Shown here one piece after another: positions 44,044-53,781 of a stretch of 64,000 bases of DNA. The DNA lies in NCBI GenBank assembly GCA_002077065.1, contig NAJO01000075.1, positions 1-64,000 on the forward strand. The letters run 5' to 3'. This stretch comes from Cryoendolithus antarcticus. Its lineage: Eukaryota; Ascomycota; Dothideomycetes; Cladosporiales; Cladosporiaceae. The notes under the pieces were generated by a model, which made no database searches, was not told where the DNA came from, and saw only the letters and a list, made by a program, of their open reading frames with translations. A program made the position numbers and the translations under genes. Every line of letters starts with the position of its first letter. Position 1 is the first letter of the stretch.

Positions 44044-45864
44044 CGTCGAGACTGAGATAAATGGGCCTTGGATTAAATCACGGCGGAAGTTCTTCAGTCA
44101 GTCCTCGTGGCGAATTGGCGAGAATGAGGGCTCAGTCGAATACGACATCGAGTTTCGACGAGGAGACACACTTGGAAGAAATAGGAAACAGCCACCGAGA
44201 GGTGGTCGAGCGAGAGGAAACTGCGTGCACAAGGAGTGGAGACGATGAAGTCTCGTTCAACTTACCATCCACAACACTATCATTTGCTGGCAGCCATAGG
44301 TGCTCGACCAAAGCACCACATTAGCTTTTCTGTAAGGCAGACCTGCGGCTCCAGTAGATGAGGTTCAAGCACCCACCTTTCCTGTCAAGTACTGCCAATC
44401 AGCCTCGTTGAAGGTAAATCGACGTAGCGCGACCCAGCGCGTGGGTACCAAGACAACGCGTTCGTTGAACGGTATGCCGTAGAGTAAAGGTGCCGGAGGG
44501 TCGTAATGACCTTGCCGGCAGTCAAGCCGACTCTGTGGAAGGAAGCAGCTCTGCATAGCGGCAATCGAAGTGTCCCCGTTCCGCACTGTCTTTCTCATAC
44601 TCCAATCGGACTCGACCTGACAAGGTGCCAGACGATGGATGCCACTCGGTCCAGAGCGTGGTGCGCGGATTCTGCATGATGACAGCCGCAGACATAGCTT
44701 CGTCTGCTGATTGTCAATCCGAGGCAGTGGGTCAATGTAGGTTTTGTAGTTTTTGATAGAGTCGAGGTGCTTGTCGAGTGGACTAATATGAGCTCGACTG
44801 TTGAGGCTGCGAAGCGGGCCGGCGGTGCCAACTCTTGCCGAGCCTCGAAGTCAACACTGGGTACTTTTGCTGACCAGTCCAGTCGCGCGCAGCAGTGTGC
44901 GTCGTCGACGCCGGTCATCGCAATACATCTCATCACCGTCGACTGAAAGTACGAAGGGTGATGCGTTTCTCTTGGCGCTTCGGTTTGAGGTGCATACCAA
45001 TGACATGATCTGGGCTTTTGCGAAGCTCAGAAGGTCTTACAAGAGATACATTCAAGCCACGCTTCACAGCGGCAGCGACCTAGGTTACAAGACAAGTGGA
45101 GAAACCAAGACTCTGGAATATGGAAAATGGAAGATGTGGGAGACGCCACACAAGTCCCAGATGCATGATGCTTGGGAAGCTGAACACCATGGGCCACGGA
45201 CTTGACTATCGTGACTTGTCTCGAACGTATGTCTCGCACCAACGGCATTGCAGATTCTCTCGTCTCTCCGGCCTAGTCACGCTAATTCCTTCTCTCCGAC
45301 GGGCTACGTCGTGCCCACCTATCGCTTCGGCTCAACATTTGACCCTGCCCTGATGCATTTGTTCAGCTTGTCCCCACGACCTGCGCCCCTAAAATGACCA
45401 CACCGATGGTATTCCAGAGGCTCATCCGGATTCTCGACGCCATGGACTCGGTACAAAGCCATATGCTTACAGTCAGTCATGTCAAGGGGGCCATTGGACT
45501 GCTATCGGCGATGCACTATGTGGTGACCTTAGGGAATTGCAGTACTAGTGTATTACTGACTGTGTCTTGAGCGATTGAGGATACACGATCTATCTATTGG
45601 TTGTAAGTCAAAGCTCAAGTCGTTCAACATGCCCCATCGAAATCGTCGCGGGCGCGCATCTCGAAATGCCAAACTTTCTTCAATGGTTCTTCGCACTATA
45701 CATTCCACAAAAGCTAGCATCCCTTATGGCCACTCAACACCTTCTGTCGATTCCTGATCTTCAACTTCCATCGCTTCCTGGGTACATGATATCGATCGTC
45801 GCCGTTCACCGATGATTGAGTATTGGCTCGCCACGCTGATATCAAAATCGCGTCCATAGCCACG
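44044..45864. other. Intergenic between loci B and C, with a coding-like relic
   Basis: Divergent loci B and C are 1.8 kb apart. On the minus strand at about 44680-44365 two adjoining frames look protein-like: TTLWTEWHPSSGTLSGRVR, then, one frame over, GIPFNERVVLVPTRWVALRR and FNEADWQYLTGK followed by a gtgggt donor. A 68-base intron (gtatga...ccacag) may separate them, although the phase is uncertain. I do not recognise it; it could be a small spliced gene or a remnant. The rest is featureless. Confidence 0.35.
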
Positions 45865-48717
45865 ATGCGGTCAAGGATCACATTGCTCGTGATTTTGCGG
45901 GTGATCTGCACAACCGCTGCCCTACCCACCCTCGAGCAATCGCCCGTTGTCATCGACAGAGACAACAGTACGAGGAACACCGAGCTCCAAGCGAGCAATC
46001 ACAGCAGCGCCCTCGAAGAGCTCACAGATGCATCCGGCATCACCCACGTCATCTTTGTCAACTACTATAGTTTTGAGGATCAGGGCGCCCTTACCAATGT
46101 CACGGGCGGCAAAGTCCATCGCAAGTCGAACGACACAACCGTATGGTCGCCAGAGGCTCTTGGTGCACACAATCCAACAGTATACCATCTCCTCTTGGTC
46201 TTGACGCAAGATGGCCGAGGCAATGGTTTATTGAGTGCAAGAGGTGCGAAGGGCGGATGGAAGCTGTTTTTGAGCAACACATGGCGTCGCTTTAAGAACT
46301 TGTTACGCCTCAAGGGCAGGTGAGTCAATCAGTATTCTGTCGGCCGCCGCAGCGTAATTCGATTCGCATGTGCGCGTTGATGCAGTGCTAACTTTCTTGC
46401 CCCTAGGAAAGGAATCCTCGAGGTTGCCGGAGAGACTACGCCGACGCTCGATCTTGCTGGAATTGGCGAACCGAGCCCGAGGGAATTGGGGGCACTGCAG
46501 GATATCTTCGGGATTGATGAACCGAGTCTTAGGGAACTAGGCTTTCTGGAAAGGAACGGGTTACCACTAAAGAAGTCTGGATTGCCATTGAAGAGGCTTC
46601 CGACGATGTTCGAGGAGACCGGACAGCTTCCGATTTCCGTGCAGCAGAAGGACTTTTCATCAAGCGACTTTGCGCCCCCCGAAGGCCGCTATGACGCCGA
46701 GGCAGAGGCATGGAAAGCAAAGTCGTGGGAGAGAGAGGAGCTGCATGACGCGCTTGGTGATGCCCGTCGCGAATTGGAATCCATCAAGAAACAGACTAGG
46801 CTACGCAACATTCGGATGAGGAAGGCAATCCTCGAGCTGCCGGGATGGGAAAAGACCCTTTCGAGGCAAGAGGCATACATGTCTCACTTGAAGGAAACGA
46901 ATGCAGCACAGTGGGAGCTGGAGCTCGAAACTCTGGAGAAGGAACGGGTGATGCTCGAGACTGGGGTAAAGGACAGGCAACTTGTTGCTAGTGCATTCCA
47001 GGCGCGCAACGAAATGGACGTTCGCAATACGAGATTTCTAAAGACTGATGAAGAGCGCATGGCTGCTCGGCTGAAAAATATCGAGGTGAATATCGAAGTG
47101 TATTCGGACAAGCCGAAAAAAACAAGGCTTGGCGCACAGGAAGCAGAGTTACAAAATGCTCTGGAGCAAAGTAAGCAGTTAGACACACTGCTTGAGAACG
47201 AACTATCCCCGGAATTGGATGCACTCGAGCGGGCGCAAGGAGCTACTGGCAGTGCGACAGCTGAGCAGCTCCAGCGTCTTGAACAAGTGAAGACTGAGAT
47301 GAGCGAGGTGTTATCTCGAAACAAGCAGCTGCTGAACGACATCGATCGTTTACATGGCCTTCGTCAGAATTCAGTGAGTAGATTGCTGGCGGCCGATCCT
47401 ACAGAGACAAGTTTCTGGTCCAGTGCGTACAAAGCGGTCGAACATGGACCGCCTCCAGCGATCGAACCTGAAGTCGCGAAAATGTCTCCACTTAAGAAGC
47501 TGAACTGGTTGCTAGACGAGCGTACTCAGGAGCAGAAAGGTGCATCCTTGTTCCTGCAGGATGGCAAAGGCGGACCTTTCTACACGAACGAGGGCGCGGC
47601 AAAGATGCACGCCGGCACTCACTACGAGGTGCCACCTGAATTCAAGACACCTTCTGTCAGTAATCTCGACGGTGCAGCTGATGCCGTCGATGGCGCGGTC
47701 AATCTTTTCGAGCACGGGGCTTTGACAGCGGCAGGTAAAGCGCCTATAACGCAATTACCAAAAGAACTCTTAGCCGGCTATCGTAAAGGTTCGCTGGCTT
47801 CAACCACGTGGATCCACAAGGGCGACAAGTACATCCTGGACAAAGCGGGCAGAGGATTCAAAGCGATCGCGAGCGGGAGTAAGCAGGTACTGCAGGGCAT
47901 CAAGGGTGGTATACTTGAAGGCGCGATCGAGATCAGTGATAGCATTGGCGCTCTAGCTCCCGTCGCCACGACCGAGGGTGCCGAAGCGGCGACAATGGCC
48001 ATCGTTGAGGGCGCAGAAGTCGCTCCTATCGGCATCTCCGCGATGGAGGGTACGCTAGGTCTTGCAGAAGGCTCACTGGCCACTACAGAAAGTGCGCTGG
48101 CCGCTCTCCGACTTGCAGAGTCTGCCATCGCCGTGACTGCTGAGGGTATCATCAGAACCGGAGTCGTCGAAGCGGCTGTGCTCACAGGTCGTCTTCTTGG
48201 CGGCCTCAACGCAGCAATGTCCTTCTCCGGACCAATTGGCTGGACTGTACAGGCGTCCTTCATCATTAGCGACATTGCTTTCCGTGCCATACGACAAGCC
48301 AAAAAAGAGCACAAATGCCACAAGCATCTGAACAAAGACTACAAAACTGAGTTCGAGAACAAATGCCACCGACCACCCGCGTCAGTGCTGACGAGGACAA
48401 AAATGTGGAAGACAATCGCCTTCAAATGCGAAAACCTGCATACCGAACACGACTATCATGTGCAGAAGCTGCACGATCCCAAGGGTGCGGAAGAGCTACA
48501 AGACGATCCGCATTTCTATAACACGCACTTCATACCGAAAGGGACAACGCCGTGCGAATTCTCCTTCTGGGACGGGACGCCGGTGATGAAGCGAGACTTG
48601 AGCTCGCTAGCCCAAGACTGGGATACTGGCTACTCGCCAGAGGAGCACGGCGGAGAAGACCGAGAGAGGCCACAGACCTCCCCCGTGCATCCCTTTGGTC
48701 GTCCAATGGTGTTCTAG
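45865..48717 (+). CDS. Locus C: secreted coiled-coil/4-Cys-tail protein
   Basis: Exons 45865-46319 and 46407-48717 around an 87-base intron (gtgagt, gctaac branch, ccctag) encode 921 uninterrupted residues. A signal peptide (RITLLVILRVICTTAA) and an N-terminal domain with potential N-glycosylation sites are ended by the intron in phase 2, as in loci A and B. Then follow a segment of EPSLRELGFL-like short repeats, a coiled coil (about residues 225-480), a DGAADAVDGAVNLF motif shared with locus B (DGAADEAAVDLF), and an Ala/Gly-rich hydrophobic stretch (about 620-780). The tail has Cys789, 805, 826 and 868 (HKCHKHLNKDYKTEF; TKMWKTIAFKC) and a polar extension. Locus A has an intron inside the tail that B and C lack. 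The family is unknown to me. The start at 45865 is preferred over one 14 codons upstream because it opens the signal peptide. Confidence 0.8.
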
Positions 48718-49203
48718 GGTCTTTGCGAGGGCTGCGCTTCGATAATGGCAAGCGGGAGTGCAAGGGCACGAGGTTCGTGGAGTGGATGGGAGCGCGTCTT
48801 CTCGTTATGTGTCATGATAGTAGGATATGTACAAACAGCGGTACTCTCGTGCGGAGCTGGGATGTAAGAAGGCTGAACCGGTGGCGGAGTACCTGATACA
48901 GCAGCAGATTTTGGGCATGAGGTTAGATCACTATCGATGGGAAAGACGGGTCAAAAGATTATGTTTGTCATGGCCATGCAAGCTGCAGTCATGAGCTTCG
49001 ATGTCTGGCAACTGTCTTCACCGCCTCTCGTCCTCCGCCTGCGGCCGTGTGCCGAGCCCAGGTACTGCATCAATACTCTCATCGTGACCGCCGAATGTTC
49101 GTACATGACTTTTGTCCCTGTCAGCTCGCTGTCGTAGCCCCATGAACGCCAGGTACTGCTCTCTTCGGACTTTTGTCATCCCGCCACAGCCCCGGACAGC
49201 TCT
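48718..49203. other. Spacer between locus C and RNase H1 (convergent)
   Basis: The 486 bases between the convergent stops contain no gene or repeat that I can recognise. Confidence 0.4.
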
Positions 49204-50562
49204 CTAAGCAGTCCCGTTCACTTCCTGCATCACATCTGCCGTCTCTACGGTACCGCCGGGCACCACAACCGCAGCATCTCTCGCTTCTCTCGCCTCTCTG
49301 GCAGCCGCGACAGCCAAGCGATCCGCCTCTACATTGCCCTCACTGCCCGCGTGTCCCCTGATCCACTCGAACTTCACAGCCGCAGGCCCACGTTCCCAGT
49401 GTCCGCCCTCAGCCAATTCGTCTTCTTCAGCGTCGGTGCGATGGCGATTGGTTCTGAACCTCTGCTCGAGCACATCCACGATCTTGATGATGAGGTCCTT
49501 GTTCTCTACCGCGCGGCCCTGGGCGTTGATATACCCATTCGAGCGCCACTTCTGGAACCAAATAGTCACACAGTTGATGGCGTAATTGCTGTCTGAGACG
49601 ATGATGATGCGGCGGTCTTGTGGAGCGAGTTCGAGGGCGCGGAAGATGGCGCTGAGCTCAGCGCGCTGGTTGGTCTGACGGGAGCCAGTGAGGGCTGAGC
49701 CTTCGTTGCGCTTGTCGCCGGGTCCGAAGTAGATGCCTATGCCGCCTATGGCATGTGCTTGGCCGTTTGCGAGGGCTGAGCCGTCTGTGTAGATCTTGAT
49801 CCAGGAGTCTCTTGCGGGACGGACAACTTGTGGCTTGAGGAGAGCGCGTTCGGTGGCGGTCTTGTAGCGGACGCCATTGGTGATGGAATCGAGTGTAATG
49901 TTCGGGTCGAAGCCGTCCTCTGTCGAGATTGGGAGTGGAGCGGAGCCAGGGGAGTATGCCGACGGGTCGAGAGGGGTGGGAGAGATCTCTGTCTTCACGC
50001 CACTGTATGGCTTGAGGCGGATCGTTGTCTTGGGCTTCTTTGCCGAAGGTCCTTCAAGCGACTCAACACTTTCAAGCGCGATGTCGGACATCGGGTAGCT
50101 CATGTTCGTACCATCCGCCACCCACTGCTCAGCTTCTCCTTTCGTTTTGAACGCCTTATGTTTGGGCGCCTTCCAGCCCGTGATCTGCTCGAGGACATCA
50201 CTCCAGCTGGTGTACACTCCCGGATTACGCCCACTCCTAACTCCGTAATATTTTGAGACCTTCCCTTCCCCACCAGCACTCTGCTGGTTGTGCAAGAAGC
50301 TCTCAGCTTCCGTGAGGGATGTGAAGGACTTGAACACGGCTTTCGGGAAGCCGCGCACCTGGTCGAGGCAGTCGGTCCAGGTATGGTAGATGCCGGGCGC
50401 CTTGCCCGTACGGACAGCGTAGAACTTTGGAGCGGGTGTCTTGGCATCGCGCTTTCGCTTTGTGCCAGCGCTGCCTATGGTGGAGGGAGGACTGGGAGGA
50501 TGTGCGATGGCGTTGTTGACGGAAGTGAAGCCATTGGTAGGTACGTCCATCTCTGCAGCCAT
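49204..50562 (-). CDS. Ribonuclease H1 with two hybrid-binding domains
   Basis: A single exon; the first ATG of the frame is at 50562 (452 residues). A KRKR basic cluster near residue 35 may direct nuclear import. Two caulimovirus-VI/RHBD modules follow (FYAVRTGKAPGIYHTWTDC and YYGVRSGRNPGVYTSWSDV), each binding RNA-DNA hybrids. The catalytic domain keeps all key residues: Asp in IYTDGSA, Glu in NQRAELSAIF, Asp in IVSDSNYAI, His in IRGHAGSEGN and Asp in VEADRLA. The enzyme cuts the RNA strand of hybrids during replication and R-loop removal. The frame stays open for about 100 codons upstream of the ATG and encodes an Arg-rich, acid-poor stretch next to it, so a mitochondrial form from a non-AUG start or an unseen exon is possible. 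Confidence 0.93.
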   Translation of the reverse strand: MAAEMDVPTNGFTSVNNAIAHPPSPPSTIGSAGTKRKRDAKTPAPKFYAVRTGKAPGIYHTWTDCLDQVRGFPKAVFKSFTSLTEAESFLHNQQSAGGEGKVSKYYGVRSGRNPGVYTSWSDVLEQITGWKAPKHKAFKTKGEAEQWVADGTNMSYPMSDIALESVESLEGPSAKKPKTTIRLKPYSGVKTEISPTPLDPSAYSPGSAPLPISTEDGFDPNITLDSITNGVRYKTATERALLKPQVVRPARDSWIKIYTDGSALANGQAHAIGGIGIYFGPGDKRNEGSALTGSRQTNQRAELSAIFRALELAPQDRRIIIVSDSNYAINCVTIWFQKWRSNGYINAQGRAVENKDLIIKIVDVLEQRFRTNRHRTDAEEDELAEGGHWERGPAAVKFEWIRGHAGSEGNVEADRLAVAAAREAREARDAAVVVPGGTVETADVMQEVNGTA

Positions 50563-51299
50563 CTCGATAGGCCGTATGGATAACGCGCGAAGCAAGTGGG
50601 AGGTATGACTGATGTCCGGCAGACCTCGCGCAAGTGGTGTAAGGGGGACACCTCTCCGTCTGGTCAGTCGTGTGTGAGGCTGTCGAGCTTTCGCAGCTGC
50701 CACCCGGCGAAGAAGGTGCGAGAGCCGCGGCAGATTGAGGAAGGTGGAGGGGGGTGGTGTGAGTTTTGACTTTCGTGCGGTGTTAGCGAGGTGTTGAGAA
50801 CAGGGAGTAAGATTGACCGCGAAGGAGAATTTTCGAGTAGCAAGGAGGTGTAGTGAGGGAGGGTGAAGTGAATTGCGGGAAAAGTGTGCAGAGAGGGGGT
50901 GGGATGGGAGGGGGTCGAGCTTTACTGGACCACCGCCACGGCCCCATCCGTCACGCCCGAGACCTGCCTGCTAGATGTGCCCACCTCACATCCCTGCCGT
51001 GCATGGGTGGGGGAGCAATGTTCCGGCACATTGGGTACGGTACTGATTGCTTGTCTCTATGAAGGAGAGTTGATCAGGATGAAGCTGAGGTCGCAGATCG
51101 CCACTCGCAAGACCTTGGCTTGTTGACGACATCTGACGCTGTGACACCGCCGTTGATCATCGCAGAGACATTTTGCTGCCCATATTTCTTACCTACCACC
51201 TTGCAACTCCTCCATATCTAGTAGGCTGCCTCGGCGAATCTTTGCCTCCAAGCTCTTGCAATGATGCCCCCACCCTGAACGCTACTAGCCTCACCGACC
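50563..51299. promoter_or_regulatory. Divergent promoter, RNase H1 / DUF202 gene
   Basis: 737 bases lie between the divergent start codons. The part next to RNase H1 is an in-frame, presequence-like open stretch; the remainder has no recognisable feature. Confidence 0.4.
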
Positions 51300-51959
51300 A
51301 TGTTCGAAGTAGGACCCCTACACCCCATGGATCCCATCTCAGTCCACCTGACCCATCTCCAGACCCGGCATGCCCAACAACGCTACACACTGCGGACTCA
51401 TCGCGCCCGCTCGGTGATTCTTACACCCTCGGAGCTTGTAGAGATTCGCGCTGCCCAACGGACTTTTGAAGGAGCATATATGCGCACGTCGCTCGGTCAA
51501 TTCAGCTTCGCTTTGATCGTGCTCAAAATCTTCACGCGTGAGTTCTACAGCATCGGTATGTTTTTGTCCTGTGAGCTTCAGATCATCGACGACATGGTGG
51601 CATGGGGTGATAGAGAAAGCGGGGAGGGTGTTCAGTCGGCGAGGTGAAGAGCGTGACAGGCAATGCCCTCCAGCACTGACAAGCTATGACAGGCGCACTC
51701 TTCGCAGTCTACGGCGCTGGTGTTCTCGGCGTAAGTGCCTTTCGGCGCATGCAAGGGAACCGCCAATTCTTCAGCGAAGTGGGTGATGATGGGCTGAGCA
51801 GGAAACGGTACGATGCTTCATCCGCAGGTGGTACAGGTACGGCAACGACTGACTCTTGGCAGCTTCCGGACTAGTGGTAATGTTGTCGTTGTCCTCACAA
51901 GCCTGAGTGTTGCCGCCTACATCACACTACTGGTACTGACGCTAAGACTGGAGGCTTGA
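51300..51959 (+). CDS. DUF202 small three-helix membrane protein
   Basis: Three exons (51300-51555, 51693-51807, 51863-51959) encode 155 residues; introns are 137 and 55 bases. Three transmembrane helices are visible: TSLGQFSFALIVLKIF, ALFAVYGAGVLGVSAF and NVVVVLTSLSVAAYITLLVL. ELVEIRAAQRTFEGAYMRTS ahead of the first helix and FRTSGN ahead of the third are typical of fungal DUF202 proteins, which are related to a domain of the yeast VTC complex. Function is unknown. Reading straight through the second intron would give a shorter protein lacking the third helix; the spliced form is preferred because it restores that helix and has a gactgac branch site. The start could instead be the Met nine codons later. 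Confidence 0.82.
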
Positions 51960-53139
51960 GCGCAGCCGTTCGAGTGGGACATTTGTTGAAGCCAGAAGAT
52001 CTCCATATGGACTCGTGGCCATACCCTACTCATCTGAAAGACCTCACTATCACCCGCGAACGATACGAAGTATCTCGCGAGCTCGGCTTCAAGTTCCCGT
52101 CGCGAAACATAGCTCAACCCTTGTCTGTCAAGTGCTGAGCCTGTTCGACCACGGTTCTTGCATCAACATTCATGCGTGATGCACTCGACCGCAAGACAGG
52201 CAAGCATAGCAATCGTCCTTCGCCAGGTGTGGATTGCTTGACGCGAAAGGCGACAAGAGCATCCAACGCCGATGCAAGCATAAAGTCGATTGAACAGAGA
52301 AAGTGTTGCACACAGATACACCTTGGAGGCACGTGTCAACAACTTCACTTCTTCTCTCTCGAACAAGGAACACTCTCGTGACAAGCCTTCACCCTTCCAG
52401 ATGGTGTCTCACATGTCCAGACAAGACACTCAAGAGGTAACATTTAGTACATCGGTGTTATCACGAGCGTGCTTCTGACTTGCGAGCATTTCTTGAGACG
52501 CGAGCTTAGAGACTCTTCTTGACACTCTCCTATATATACTCCATACAATCTTGGTTAGCTTCGGTGATTTACGATACTGCCTAGAGTTTCCCGTGATCTC
52601 TGGTACATACATCCATAGCCCAGCAACCCAGTGTCGGGCATACACGAATACCTATACAATGGTTAGAGCACCACCGGTCAGCGCTACCTTTCGAAGTACT
52701 GGGCGTCAAGCAGTGGTACGCCAAAATCGGCTTTGTTTTATGCAAGCTGGGACCCCTTCGCGCATGTATCGAATTCATTACCACACCCAACCCGGCCCGC
52801 AAAGCCACATTGAGCGGTAATTCTGTCCGTTGCGACGACCGACGCACAAAGGAAATCCTGTTTGGCGCCGAAGCGTCACGATCTGAGCGCTTCGGACACC
52901 GCTCGAGTGCTGAACCGTGTGTCTGTAGTTCCTGACTCAACTGGACCCCTTGCAGTATGACCATGACACACGCACCGACCGCAAGACTTTGACCTTTGTC
53001 TCAAGCGTACCCTTTTCGGTCGTCGATGTCTGCAGTTCCCTTCTTTGGCCGTATACTACATCTCCGCAAGATGCTGACATCGTGATAGGAGACATTACCA
53101 TCTGGCCTGAATGGCCACGCCATAGCTTGCTCTGCCCAA
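51960..53139. other. Intergenic, no gene recognised
   Basis: A plus frame right after the DUF202 stop (51956-52138) reads on by chance, overlapping the stop in another frame. Nothing else in 1.2 kb is recognisable. Confidence 0.4.
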
Positions 53140-53781
53140 ATGCCTTTCGAGGATCTGCATCCCGAGATCCGGGAAAAGATCTACGCCTACGCCTTTTCCG
53201 AATCCGCTACGGACATCGCCATTGGAAAAGAGAATATCTCCGCCCAGCGATTGTCCTCGCTAAACAAAGGGAAGGTCTGCCGTGGCGATACGGCCCTTTT
53301 CCTAATCAATCGCTTGGTGTACTCGGAAACGAAGCACCCTCTCTACGACAATCGCGAGTTCGTCTTTGCCTCTATGCAAGATTTCAACCGCTGGATCCCC
53401 CACACGGCCGGGAATGTGCAGTTCATTCAGCACCTCACGATTGGTAGGAGCACCCCGGGACTCCTCAGGCAGTGCTATGAGCTCCTCCAGCGAGCCACGA
53501 GTCTCAAGTCATTCCAGGTAACCTTCAGCTATGCGATCACGGGTACGTTGAAGAAGCCCCTCGACGAGCACTAGGAAGTTGCAAAGCCGTACTTCGTTGG
53601 GGATGGTGTGAGTCGGGAGGAGGGAAAGAGGCGAGTGGACTTGGTGACATTCGGGATCGGAAGCTCGCAGAAGAGCGTGTTGAACGACGACGAAACTTTC
53701 TTGAAGGAGCTTACTGTAGATCACCAGGCGACTTGCCACAAGTGGTTCAAGATCTGGGTGGAGGAGTATAGAGATGATTGA
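53140..53781 (+). CDS. F-box/LPPEIR-type protein interrupted by in-frame TAG
   Basis: The frame starts MPFEDLHPEIREKIYAYAF, like the many fungal proteins with an L-x-PEIR-x-xIY motif at the start of an F-box-like domain, and continues with LINRLVYSETKHPLYDNREFVF and a GRSTPGLLRQCYELLQRATS region. At codon 145 (53572-53574) there is a TAG; the same frame then runs for another 69 codons (EVAKPYFVGDG ... HKWFKIWVEEYRDD) to a TGA at 53779. Both parts look like one protein of 213 residues. Without read-through the product is 144 residues. F-box-like proteins of this type may recruit substrates to SCF ubiquitin ligases, but no partner is known here. Confidence 0.5.

Noticed and set aside
35382..48717. 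Naming loci A-C as toxins or colicin homologues
   Set aside because: Only the general layout is similar; I see no sequence motif of a known toxin family, and adhesin or wall-protein roles are equally possible.
51956..52138. Small plus-strand ORF after the DUF202 gene
   Set aside because: It overlaps the DUF202 stop in another frame, has no recognisable motif and no leader.
4297..53574. Reassignment of TAG to an amino acid
   Set aside because: At least ten intact genes in the window (among them CSE1, the AA9 gene, the isomerase, RNase H1, loci B and C) end in TAG at the position expected for their family.
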